A stretch of 64,000 bases of DNA, from contig WTXD01000004.1 of assembly GCA_022496205.1 (NCBI GenBank), forward strand, positions 744,001 to 808,000, written 5' to 3'. This DNA is from Gloeopeniophorella convolvens (taxonomy: Eukaryota; Basidiomycota; Agaricomycetes; Russulales). The notes below the pieces were generated by a model, which saw only the letters and a list, made by a program, of their open reading frames with translations, was not told the DNA's origin and ran no database searches. Position numbers and translations under genes: made by a program. Below are positions 1 through 9,916 of the stretch, piece by piece. Within the stretch, counting starts at the first letter, position 1. Every line of letters begins with the position of its first letter.

Positions 1-274
1 AGATGAAGAAGAGAAACGCTGAGGTTGGGGCTCCTTGAGGGCTACAAGAAGAGTTTAGTAAAGAGACAGGAGAGATGAGAGGGAGAAGCCGACCGTCCAT
101 GACGATGCCCGAGGCAGCCTTTGTGAGGTTAACAAAGCTAGAGATCCAGTGGGAGAGAAGGCCTTCGCCTTGAGAAGCAGTGGGACTGTCGCCGTAGAGA
201 GCCGATGTTTTTCGATGTTTCGAAGCGCGGACTGGGAGGATAGGGTCCTGCGCGCTCCGCTTGAGGTTAAGCAT
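1..274 (-). CDS. Unidentified protein, N-terminal part (runs off left edge)
   Basis: An ATG at 274 on the minus strand opens a frame that stays open to the left edge (about 91 codons). The start lies just downstream of a pyrimidine-rich leader, typical of promoters in this window. The N-terminus is basic and Ser-rich, beginning MLNLKRSAQDPILPV. A likely intron lies near the edge: a branch-like actaaac followed by ttcttgtag at about 27-52, so the real exon may stop near residue 65 and resume in another frame. No domain is recognised. The gene is divergent from Arp10, with the tRNA gene between them. The call rests on position, leader and codon composition only; chance is possible. Confidence 0.4.
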   Translation of the reverse strand, partial: MLNLKRSAQDPILPVRASKHRKTSALYGDSPTASQGEGLLSHWISSFVNLTKAASGIVMDGRLLPLISPVSLLNSSCSPQGAPTSAFLFFI

Positions 275-460
275 TGAGGAGGGCGCGACGGGGACGAGTG
301 GACAAAGAGGAGGACGGAGGGAATCAGAGGCGCGAGCGTGTGTCGGGTGAGTGTCACCTGAGCTTGTCTGCCTTGTTCGATTTCGACATGCAGACACACT
401 CGGCACCATGCCACGCCGGCACCGGTCATCCATGTTTCGTTCAGCCACACCAAGGGCAAG

Positions 461-564
461 GCTTGGATGGCTCAGTTGGTTAGAGCGCAGGTCTCATATT
501 CGCTTATGAGTGATCAGCTGATCATCAAATCCTGAGGTCGTGAGTTCGATCCTCACTCCGAGCA
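461..564 (+). tRNA. tRNA-Met (CAU), elongator type, with 30-nt intron
   Basis: The cloverleaf is visible: acceptor GCTTGGA/TCCGAGC, a D arm with GCTC/GAGC, anticodon CAT at 495-497, and a T arm with the GTTCGATCC loop ending at 563, with A as discriminator at 564. A T6 run at 567-572 is a Pol III terminator. The intron occupies 499-528, one base 3' of the anticodon, the canonical position. G1-C72 and a normal TTC in the T loop indicate the elongator, not the initiator. The anticodon stem has a T-T pair at its loop end, as I recall for yeast elongator tRNA-Met. The CCA end is not encoded. Confidence 0.92.
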
Positions 565-679
565 TCTTTTTTCTATTTCCCTCATCCGCGTCCTGCGTCC
601 TACATCGCGCCTCTTTCGGCGCGACGCGTTCCTCCTCCGCTTGCTAGTGTATCGCGTCCTAGTTCAGGCAACTACCGCC

Positions 680-2743
680 ATGTCTGCCGCTCCCTCGACT
701 CCCCGCGCTTCGAGATCTTCTCATGCTGTACCAACAACGCCCACAGGGGCACCAGGTAACACGCGCTTGGCCCACTCTAGCGTCGTACAGGCATCTCCGC
801 ATTATCAGACAACCCGGAGACATTCTCTCTATGGCACGGAGGATCGGATCGTAATAGACCCTGGCTCTCACGTCTGGAAGGTTGGCTTCAGCGGCGAAGG
901 TCGCCCCCGAGATGTCTTCTTTGTTGGCCCATTGTGGGGGCTTCAGCGATCGTCAGATCCAATAGAACGAGAGGAGGAGGATCGCGTCCTGGAGGCAAAA
1001 CTACAGGCACACTTACGGGCCGTCTTTCATGAGTATGATATCCCTCTCTTATTGCGTTGCCGTGTGGCTCAGTTCTGCCGCGTCAGCTCTCTCTTGACAG
1101 ACCCAAAGTCGAGGAAGGTCATTGTTGTTGAGCATCCCATGCTCCCAGTCCACGTAAAGGACACTCTTGCCAAAGTCCTCTTCGACAACCTGCAGGTACG
1201 AATGCCTATTCTCCTAGCTCTTGTCGCGGATCTCTCACCTCTTCAGATTCCTGCAATATCGTTCGCTTCCAGCCACCTACTCGCACTCTTCTCCGTGGGC
1301 CGCATAACGGGTCTCGTCCTTGACTGTGGGGAGCTAGAGTCCACAGCGCTCCCTGTGAGTCGTTTCATCGCCCCACACCTCTTATGTAGCTCTTATGACA
1401 CGTATTTCTTCAGATATATTCGTCACGGCCGCTATTCCATAAGCTGAAGACAACACCCCTCGCTGGGGCGCGCTTGACCTCCCATCTCCGCGCGCTTCTC
1501 CTTCTCTTTGCGACTTATCTGCCACCACCGACATCGCTTAGCGCTGCCGTCAACCTTCCTGCCTCTTCGCGTTCGACCCGTGTACCCCCAGAAGTACTCT
1601 CCGATGCTGTAATGGAGGAAATCAAAACCCGCTGCTCTTTTGTCGGCGAAGCCCTGGACACCGCATCAGAATCCCGCATGTCGCCGGCAGGGGATGAGCC
1701 CATGGATCTCGACCTCGTCCCGACCGATAGCGCGCCCTCTGAGTCTGACTTCTCTCGCATCTCGGCCGACCGAGACAGCAACATGGGTCCAGGATCTTCT
1801 GATTTCTCGGTGGTCTCGAGGTCACAGGTTATACCCGAACGCTCAAACCGCGGCGAGCATCAATTACAGGCGCTTGCAAACCTGTATATGCGTCACTCAA
1901 CCGCTACCGACTTGCATTTGAAGGTCACGCCACCTGTATCTCAGCAAACAGGTACAGGTCATGGCACGCTCATCATACCCGGATGGATTCGAGAGCGTGG
2001 CTCGGAGGTTCTCTTTGAGGGTGGTGATGTCGACGAAAGCAGTGTTGCAGAGACTATCTTGGACTGTCTACTCAAGGTTCATGCTTCTTCCCCGTTGCCT
2101 TACTGTGGACTGACACCTCTGCCCAAAGGTCCCTGTAGATCTTCGCAAGACACTCGCTTCCTCGATTCTCATCACTGGTGGTACCGCAATGCTTCCGGGG
2201 TTTATCCCGCGGTTGCATGCCGAGCTCCTGCGTGCCATTGCAACATCACCTCCCTCGTCTGTGCGGCCACCCATGCAACCAGGAAGACCCAGGCCACCCA
2301 CCTACGACCGATACGCAGTTCTGCGCCCCCTGGTCCCCCACTTTGCCGTGCTTAACAACCCCACACCCTCACCACCCACGACGGCGCGTGGCAGCGCAAA
2401 TGCAGGGAAGGCCCCGGCGTTTTCTCCTGCCACGATGGCTTGGGTCGGCGCCTCACTGGCAGGGTAGGCACAACATCTGTCCGTGTGACGCGGACACTGA
2501 CTGTAGTGCGGATACAGGTCACTGAAGACAGGGGGCGTGGAAATCGCGCGTGAGCGGTGGGACGAGGCAAGCGGCCAACCGGACCCTGACGACACCATGG
2601 AAGAAGTCGGCATTCCCGGTCACTCTGCGGCGAACGTCATTCCGGACTGGACTCGGACACCATTACCCATGGGTGCGCCGCCTGCGAATCCGCCAAGGCC
2701 CCAAATACCTGAGGCATCACCGCGGGCAGCCGTAGGAGCTTGA
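680..2743 (+). CDS. ARP10: Actin-related protein Arp10 (dynactin pointed-end subunit)
   Basis: Five exons (680-1195, 1247-1354, 1414-2076, 2129-2463, 2518-2743) join in frame to about 615 residues. After a disordered, Ser/Thr-rich leader of about 50 residues comes an actin-fold start, IVIDPGSHVWKVGFSGE, the actin phosphate-1 region. Near the C-terminus ILITGGTAMLPGF matches the actin adenosine-binding stretch. A long acidic/Ser-rich insertion (residues about 230-330) sits between the actin halves. Fungal Arp10 is the divergent actin-related protein capping the pointed end of the Arp1 filament in dynactin, the dynein cofactor. Length and divergence fit Arp10 better than actin, Arp1, Arp2 or Arp3. 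The last intron (2464-2517) is needed to avoid an early stop. It could be another divergent Arp, but the family is secure. Confidence 0.85.
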
Positions 2744-3501
2744 GCGGCGGTGTGGTCGCGAGCCCCCCGTGCTATGCTCTTATATGGCTAACAGCATGGC
2801 TAATTTCACCATCACACACGGGGCGCAAATGCAATGCTGTATCAGGGCGATCGTGCTGCTCCGGGTGTCCGGTTTCGTATGGTAATCTACAGAAACGCGT
2901 GCAGGCCGTGAGCGGGCGACCCGCCCTGCGGTTGCCAGAAGATTTCTGTCGATGTGGACGAAACGGGCGGTCTCGCGTGAAATGGCGTTTGTGCGTCGAT
3001 AAGGATGAACACAAAGGCTGAACAAGGTCCGAGTCGGGCCGCGATGTGATGGTCCCCGGTGGCGGAGAACAGGATGGCAGGATGTCGAGAGCAGCTCGTG
3101 TTTGCATGTTGTGCAGTAGATGGGCGCTAGGATGACGAGGGTGAGGTAAGGGCGGGTGAGAAACGAGGCTCTGGGGCGGAGAAAGGGGCGGAAGCAGAGC
3201 GAAGAGCAGCGAGCCGCTGGCCGAGCGGTCACGCCGCCAGTGGCCGTCGGAGCAGCAGCCATACACCAGTCCCTCACTTACTCATTCAACGGCCCACCTC
3301 CCGCCCGGCCTCTTCCTTCTCTTATCGCCATCAACCTATATAAGTCTGCATCAGCTCTCCTACACCGCGCCTGCAGCCGTCTGTTCTTCTCTCGTTCGTA
3401 CCACGACCCCAATTGGGTGCTCTCCGCTCTTCTGTGCTCCCTGAGTCCTCATTGAGTCCTCCCGAACCCTCGCATTCGCTTTGCAACTAAGTACCACCGC
3501 C
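2744..3501. other. Intergenic: Arp10 3' flank and Yippee promoter
   Basis: No coding exon recognised. The right half becomes pyrimidine-rich towards the Yippee start and holds a TATA box. The minus-strand ORFs here lack family resemblance. Confidence 0.5.
3337..3344 (+). promoter_or_regulatory. TATA box of the Yippee gene
   Basis: TATATAAG lies 158 bp before the ATG at 3502 and is followed by a CT-rich leader. Spacing is compatible with a 5' UTR of about 120 nt. Confidence 0.55.
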
Positions 3502-4009
3502 ATGGGCATGAGCTATCGACAATACTTGGCGGGAGCCCGCGTTTACGGCTGCCTGACCTGCCGCACTCATCTCACCACCATCCATTCCATGATCTCTAGG
3601 GTCAGCGCCGTACTTCTCTCGGGTCCGCAGCACTCCCACTGACTCATCTTCCTGCAGGCGTTTAACGGCCAGCATGGCCGCGCTTACTTGTTCGAGGAGG
3701 TGTAAGCCCAAACCTGCCGTCGACGTATGCCACTGCTGACGGGCTGCCTATGCAGGGTCAACATCATCGAAGGTGCACCGAATGACCGTCAGATGACCAC
3801 AGGCAACCACACCGTGCGAGACATCTACTGCTGCAAGTGCGGAGCCACGCTCGGCTGGAAATATGTGCGCATGTCTCATTTGCGTCGCCCGTCTCCACGC
3901 GCTGACAACCCCCCGCGCTGCGTCGCAGGACAAGGCCTACGAACAATCGCAGAAGTACAAGGAAGGCAAGTATATCCTCGAGCGCAACCTGCTCGTCGAC
4001 GTGCAATGA
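3502..4009 (+). CDS. Yippee-like zinc-binding protein
   Basis: Four exons (3502-3600, 3658-3701, 3756-3864, 3929-4009) give 110 residues, slightly shorter than the usual Yippee length of about 120. The fold is defined by two CxxC pairs: [10 protein letters not shown] near residue 17 and [15 protein letters not shown] near residue 70, which together bind zinc. Other family marks are the [11 protein letters not shown] segment and the C-terminal [15 protein letters not shown] helix (here [15 protein letters not shown]). Yippee proteins are small, highly conserved eukaryotic nuclear or cytoplasmic proteins; a related fold occurs in cereblon. The molecular role in fungi is not settled. All splice sites are GT-AG and the frame closes properly. 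Confidence 0.92.
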
Positions 4010-4902
4010 TCGCCGTGCGCGTGCGCGTGCCTCGCACCGCTCGCGGTCCACACATCGTCGCATCGGCAACCCCACACCTGATCTCTAGGCCCCGCGTTTT
4101 CTTTTACGTGCGTGCGTGCGGTGCCGCCCGCATCAGCATCCCTCCAACCTTGCAACCACTTGCACTGCACCTGCACCTTTGCGTCCGCATGTTGATATTG
4201 AATTCCCGCCCACCCCATCCGTTTCCCGACAAATGCGCCGCGCTGCCCGGGTCCTCCAGGCAACGCTTCCCACGTCTCCCCGCCATCGACGCTCACCTGT
4301 CCAGTAGATGGCACGCCGTCTGTCGCGTGCGTCTTTGGGGTGACGAACGCCACCTTCTCGAAACCGGGAAGGATGCCGGAGCGTGGCCGTGGCTGCAGTC
4401 GCGGCCGCGGCGTCATCCCAGCGTCACCGGTCCACGGTCCACCGCCTCTCTGCGTCTGTTCTGTTCTTGCCAGGCGATCACCGCGCACCTCGGATTCCCA
4501 ACCCGGTGCTTGTGCCCCCTTCTCACACCCGTCCCTTCAGCCCCGGTGTTCTTTACGTCCCCCCTGTGACGTAGTGTAGTTTATCCACACCTCTTCCCAG
4601 GCGTCTCCCCTCCTTACCAAGTAGCTAAGTTACTACCCTGAGCATCACATCCTTCCACCTCCATTCGTCCATGGCTTACTCGGACGCTTATAATCGTCCC
4701 AGCTCTTACCAGGGGAAGCGAACAATGCGCGGTCCACTTTTTGAGTTATTTCGTATAGATGCTGCTTTTTGTGATGTACGTAGGTGTGAATGAGAGTATG
4801 ATTCAATTCGAAGTGCGTGAAGGTCACACTGCACCCAGGTGATATTGCTGCCCTGCTTGTGCTGCGCTCTTTTTTCCCCAATCACATGCTTATAGACATG
4901 CA
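4010..4902. other. Intergenic between convergent Yippee and GH5 genes
   Basis: GC- and CT-rich 3' flanks of two converging genes. No conserved exon, RNA or repeat recognised. The long plus frame through here is an antisense or shadow reading without family resemblance. Confidence 0.45.
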
Positions 4903-7283
4903 CTACGCAGTCGCGATTCCCAAGCGCCCAACGTCTAGACCGGGCGGCAGCAGCGCGAGGGGAAACTTGGCAGCCGGGCACGCGACCTCTGGCAGGATCT
5001 CGGGAACTGCAAGGAAAGGCAGGCATGCTGGTCAGCATTCCGCCCAGGTATGCAAGGAGGCGTGTCGTGTACCTTGCTTGCCGCTGGTCGCGGTCGCATG
5101 GCCAATCTGCAGGAATAAGGTCAGTCAGGAATGCGCTATTTTCAGCTGGGCGCCAGCGTCACGTCGGGAATCGGGTGGGCAGCCGCTCACCAGCATGTTT
5201 CCCTGCTGCGTGTAGAATGCGTCGCGCTGGTAGTAGAACGAGAAGCCGTCGTCGTGTTCTGTAGAGTATGTTACGGCATACCGAGTATCGCTGTGAATGC
5301 GTGTTTCGGAAGCAGCTGAGTTGCAGCTTGGTGCGCACCGACGTATTGGCAGCATGCGTCATCGTGCCCAAACACACTCCAGAAAAAGTCACCCGCATAC
5401 CCGGTCTTCTGTATAACCTCCAGGAAATCCGGGATGGGGTCTCCGCCGTTCTGCGTGCAGCTGGCATCAGACGCTGGTTCGTTGTGGGAGACAGCTGACC
5501 GGGGCGCTTACAGTCCCTACCCAGTCGAACTCCCCAGCAAGGAAATTTCTGTTTGCGGTCTTTACGAGCGCAAGATCCGTCTCGAGCTTGGATATGTTGG
5601 CCGGATCTGTCGACCACGCGTCAGGTTAGCATCACCCCAACGGGTCCTAGCACCTGTCATGTTTCGCGACGCACAGAAGTGGTCGGAGCTGCCGGAGTGC
5701 AGAGTGAGTAAGGAGAAATGACACATGGCAGCGGAAAACTCGCAAGATGTCGACGACCTTGTTGTCCAGCTGTCCGCTGTCGGGGAAGATCCCGTCTGCG
5801 CGTTCGCTCGGTTAGCCCCAACTCGGCTTGCCGAGGAGTTAGGCTCACAAGAACCGTCAACTGCAAATTGAAACATGAGCGTGTCAGCGTGTTGCCTGGC
5901 GCGTGTAGGGAATGAATCGAGCGTACGGAAGAGCTGGTTGGGGGCGAGGCTCTTGATGAGCTGCCCTACTTCGTTTGTCCATGCGGCGGGAGCGGGTCCG
6001 TCGCCAAAACTGGCGCCAGAAAGCTCGTTGCCAGACTCCCAGCCTGTGATTAAGTTTCATTAGGGTACGCATAATGTATGTTTCGTGGTGCTAACGTGCC
6101 TAGAATAGTCGGGTCATCCTTGAGGGCAACTCCTGTGAACTGGTTGACATGCTGCAATCCAACATCAGCCTCGATGTACGCCAGGCTGCAATCGGGACAC
6201 AGACATTGAGGTGGTGAGTAATGTATCGCTTGAAGCTATCGACGATACTCGTAGTGTTGTAGAAATACGCGCCAACGCCGTCAGGAGTTATGTCTGACCC
6301 TGTACCTTGGAAGGGAATCCCCGCCCATCCGATGAATTGGTACTTTCCTCCATGATAATAGTTGTACTAGGTTGCTTCGGTACCCGAGCGCACCAGCACG
6401 TGTCAAACCATACTCACGTTGTCAACGAGGGGAATCAGAAGCTATGAATACCTGTCAGATGCTTTCGTGAGGCGCTAACACGCCAAGGAAATACCTTTAT
6501 ACCATAGACGCGCGCGACTGCAATGGCAAAGTCGACGCTTTCGTATGCGGCGTCGTTGAATACGTCCAAGTCGGGCTCGATGCTCAAAGGATTTCCGAAC
6601 GAGACACCGAGCGTGTGAGCGCGGATTGCCGTGGCTCTCATAGCCTGCGAGCGATGGCGTCAAACCCTGCAACAAATGCGTCACACCACTGAATCGACTC
6701 ACCGAGAGAACCCCAAACACCTCAACGACGCGGCGCTTGCTCGGATAGGACGGGTCAGGGCTATCACATGGTGGGTCCTTAGCATCGTGCCCATGGCACG
6801 CCGAGAACGACAGACGCACACGACGTTTTCGTCGAGGCCAAGCCAGTCTTGTCAGTGGAAGTTCAGAAGATACCACGGGAGAAAAGGTGGGGAAGAACGC
6901 ACAGACGTTGGCCCCGACCAGGCGGAAAGCCGTCCCCAATAGAGTGAGCTGGGTGCCTTCGCTGGTGCGTTCAAGATTTAAGCCCGGGTCATGCGCAAGC
7001 AAGTATTCGTAGGCACTAACCGCTTCACAAAGGCGCCCCGCTTCTCGAGATCATACAGGGTCGGCAACGTGGGCTCTGGGAAAACGACCGTTGTGTTTGT
7101 CTCCGCGCACGTCGACTGGGGCGCCGCTGACGTGGCAACGGGCGTCGCGCGGTGCCCCAGGATGCGCCCCAGCTGCCAATCGGATAGACCCGTAGCCTTC
7201 TTCAGTTCCTGAGGGATTACGAACCCCGCGGCAGATCGCGCGATGGCGAGAAGAACGAGCGAGCGCAGTGGAGAGAGCTTCAT
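4903..7283 (-). CDS. Secreted glycoside hydrolase family 5 (mannanase-like)
   Basis: The start at 7283 encodes a signal peptide (MKLSPLRSLVLLAIARSAAG). The protein is split by about a dozen introns. Recognisable GH5 segments in order: LGTAFRLVGANV (first beta strand), AIRAHTLGVSFG (Arg-containing strand), YYHGGKYQFIGWAG, then AWESGNELSGASFG with the acid/base Glu after Asn, DHFYP, and FLAGEFDWVGT with the nucleophile Glu. DFFWSVFGHDD and DGFSFYYQ close the barrel. Such enzymes cleave beta-linked plant polysaccharides such as mannan outside the cell; the substrate is inferred from family likeness, closest in feel to fungal endo-beta-1,4-mannanase-like GH5 proteins. One intron (5689-5743) appears to be GC-AG. 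The stop is at 4903-4905. Both catalytic residues are intact, so it should be active. Confidence 0.88.
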
Positions 7284-8519
7284 AACTTTTCCCAGTAGAG
7301 CCGGTAAAAAAACTCGCTCCCCGGCCAGCGCGTCGAGTGCGTGGGGTATAAATGCGCTGGAGTGCTTGAGTGTATTTAAAGGTTGCCAGCGTCGACAACC
7401 ACCGGGTAGCATCACGAGACGCGGGCAGCGGGGCTTCGCCGTGTCGACGGGAGCCGTTTGCAGAGACCGCTGACCACGTTTACCTACACGGCTCCGCGGG
7501 ATGCAGGTTTCGACTCGGGAGAAGTTCGGGTTCTGAGGTTGGGCTGTAGTGCGCGCACACGTGACCGCGATTTGACTTCTGAACTTGAAAGCTTGACGTC
7601 TTGACCCCCGAGTTGGTTAACTTTGTGGCTCAACGACTGCCTAGATCAAAGAAGCCGGTTACAACGGCTGAAAGGCACTGGTTCCCCGAAACCTCATCGC
7701 CTTATAGCGCCACAAGGGCGGCAGGCGTCTCGCTCCGAGTATGAAGTGGCACTCGCTTTTATATGGAAATAAATGCCGACCGGACTCGCTGCATCCATGC
7801 TGAGTGTGTACTCGTTTCAGAGAACGAAATACCTTGTATCATAATCTCGGGCATGTCCCAGCAAAGCCAAGAGACACGACGAAGCCTGAACCTTCTTCAA
7901 GCAAGGCGCTCTATGCAGGGTCCTTCTGTCCGATATTTCGTCCTGCGTCAGTTGGTGGGGGTCATACAGGCAGTCACTAGGACGTATGGAGGGTGAAACA
8001 GCGAGACGCTAAAATTTCTGTTATTGCTTGTCTGTTGACGACTCAGCTCGATAGACTCACCGTTTCACTATCAGCGGAGAGCGGCCTGGCTGAGCTACCG
8101 ACTGAATAGGATGGTTGGGGTTGACTCCACCTCAAGGGCGTACGAACAAGGCTGGGCAGTCAGATGTCCGCGGGATGAAGCCAGATATAATCAGAGTCTA
8201 ATACGTTGGGGTTGCCGAAGTACGGAATTGTTGTTCCCCTTGCGAAGGCCATCCTGGGGCCAGCTACTTTGTATCCGTGTACAGCTGTCGTATACACAGC
8301 ACGAAGCTCAGAATGGCAACCGGTTTGAGTTGATCGATGATCACTGACAGTGGCTGAGACAGGCTGAGACGGGGCCCGACCAGCCAATATGGCCCCAGAC
8401 GAATCTCCGTGGAAAAATACGGTAGGGGCGTCCGTGGCCGCGCTGTTTCAAATCGGACATGGTTCGTAGCATGCGGCAGGACATGAAGTTGCGTACAGGT
8501 GAGGTCAATCAGATAGGCT

Positions 8520-9138
8520 AGTCAGCGATGCCTCTACATGAGGGTCCACATCCCCAGCTGTGCCAGAGGCACAGAAAATAGGTGCAGATAACTGCGGTCC
8601 GACACCCGTGCAGAAGGTGATAGCGTTCATTCACCATAGCATTATGATATACACAGTGAGGTAACTTTAGGATGTATCCTCGGCGAACCGTGGGATGCCC
8701 AATTGAGTGCGCTCGCAATCTTGGAAGCGACGCGGAGCGCGACCCACCAGAAGTACGCTGGATGGAACGCCTCTCGCGAAAATCGCGAATGACGGACAGC
8801 GGATGCTGTGGCCCAAAGTCCGGACAACGACGGGGATGCAGAGGCAGACGCGCGGACTGGCGGGGCCAACCCAGGACAAATAGTGGGATAGGCGATTCTC
8901 TTGAGAGGCACCCAATAGAGTTATGGAGTGGGTAGAACCATTCCGGAAGCGGCAAGACGCAAAGGAGAAACTTGGAGAGCTTATTGGGTATCTGCGACCG
9001 CAGGCCTCAAACCTGATTGTGGTGGGAGATCTGAGCGAAGTCCGAGATCAAGAGCGTCAGGTAGAGCAAGTAATCCGGCGATGGCATCTTTGGGTGAGAC
9101 GCCGCTACTGTGGTTTCTTCGGGCTTTGGGTACGACAT
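8520..9138 (-). other. Doubtful minus-strand coding region
   Basis: An ATG at 9138 follows a pyrimidine-rich leader and begins MSYPKPEETTVAASHPK, then a hydrophobic run (YLLYLTLLISDFAQI). The frame stops after about 43 codons at a position where no convincing intron of normal length opens. Farther down, several frames read hydrophobic or proline-rich protein-like sequence (for example EWFYPLHNSIGC) but none matches a family I know. It could be a decayed or lineage-specific membrane protein gene, or chance. Confidence 0.2.
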
Positions 9139-9495
9139 CGCGTGAGCTTGGTGCTTATCGCGAGCTGAGGGAGCGACGCAGCAAAGAGAAAATAGAGCAG
9201 CTAGAAGGTAGGAAAGCAGCAGGTGATGAGAAGCGGATCAGAGATCAACAAGTGTTTAATTGAAGAGAAGGTGGAAGATGATCGCGAGAGAAGGCTGGCA
9301 TGACCTGGGATGACCCAGCCGGCAGAGCTTTGGCTCGCGCGGCCGAGGGAAATCCGTTGTCGGGGGCGCTCCTGGTCGGCGGGCCGCTCGGCCGGGAATG
9401 GCCAAAAACGGACCCAATATCACCCCAACCGCCGACTCCCGAGACACGGTCAACCCCAACGACTCTGCGAGGCAAACGTTCAGCTCTATCCTTCG

Positions 9496-9503
9496 TTTAT
9501 AAA
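9496..9503 (+). promoter_or_regulatory. TATA-like box before the 9638 ORF
   Basis: TTTATAAA, 135 bp before the ATG at 9638 and followed by a long CT-rich leader, which is the promoter layout of expressed genes in this window. Confidence 0.45.
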
Positions 9504-9637
9504 CCCGTTCGTTACCCCACTCGTTACTCGCCCTCCTTCGTCGCAGTACATAACCCATCACATCTCCTCCTATTTCCCCACACCACCAATCATCTCTCGG
9601 TGCCTTCCCCGCGCTTTACCATCCATCCGCAGCAGCC

Positions 9638-9916
9638 ATGTCCATCTCTCTCAGCACCTCCCGCCCCCTCGTCTCCTCCCCACTTGCCTCACCCCTCGCC
9701 TCGCCTACTGCGCCTACGCGCCAGCCCTCGCGCCCTTTACCAACCCGTAAACCATCATTCCCGACATCGCGCCCCCTCCGCCCCTTCGCGTCCATCGCGC
9801 CCGCCGCGCCGGGGACCGGCAAGAAGCCTGTAAAAATTATCGAGCCACCAAAGAACTTTTCTGGTGGTTGCTTCGTCCTCAACCTCACCCAGGCGGAGCT
9901 CAGTCGGCAAGATTGA
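9638..9916 (+). CDS. Small hypothetical protein, Ser/Pro/Arg-rich
   Basis: A 92-residue ORF starts MSISLSTSRPLVSSPLASP and is low-complexity (Ser, Pro, Arg, Ala) for about 65 residues, then ends with a more ordered tail (KIIEPPKNFSGGCFVLNL). The start is favoured by the upstream TATA-like box and CT-rich leader. The N-terminus is basic and Ser-rich without acidic residues, so a mitochondrial presequence is conceivable. No family is recognised, and an intron near the end could extend it. The promoter architecture is the main reason to keep it. Confidence 0.4.
   Translation: MSISLSTSRPLVSSPLASPLASPTAPTRQPSRPLPTRKPSFPTSRPLRPFASIAPAAPGTGKKPVKIIEPPKNFSGGCFVLNLTQAELSRQD

Larger units (their letters stand above)
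7284..9637. other. Gene-poor interval with GH5 promoter
   Basis: The left end is the GH5 promoter (minus strand); TTTAAATA-like sequence near 7373-7380 is a weak TATA candidate. A possible minus-strand reading at about 8520-9138 is listed separately. The rest holds no recognised gene, RNA or repeat. Confidence 0.4.

Noticed and set aside
55..459. 134-codon minus frame starting near the tRNA gene
   Set aside because: It passes through the promoter and uses another phase than the ATG at 274, which fits leader and start context better.
2772..3277. Two overlapping minus-strand frames of about 165 codons between Arp10 and Yippee
   Set aside because: Cys/His/Arg-rich translations typical of GC-rich noncoding DNA; region is a promoter and 3' flank.
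3727..4569. 280-codon plus frame overlapping the Yippee gene
   Set aside because: Its start is inside a Yippee intron and the frame runs through Yippee exons in the wrong phase; no family resemblance.
8520..9138. Reading as an isoprenylcysteine methyltransferase-like membrane protein
   Set aside because: Hydrophobic stretches exist but none of the family motifs could be placed and the frame is broken.
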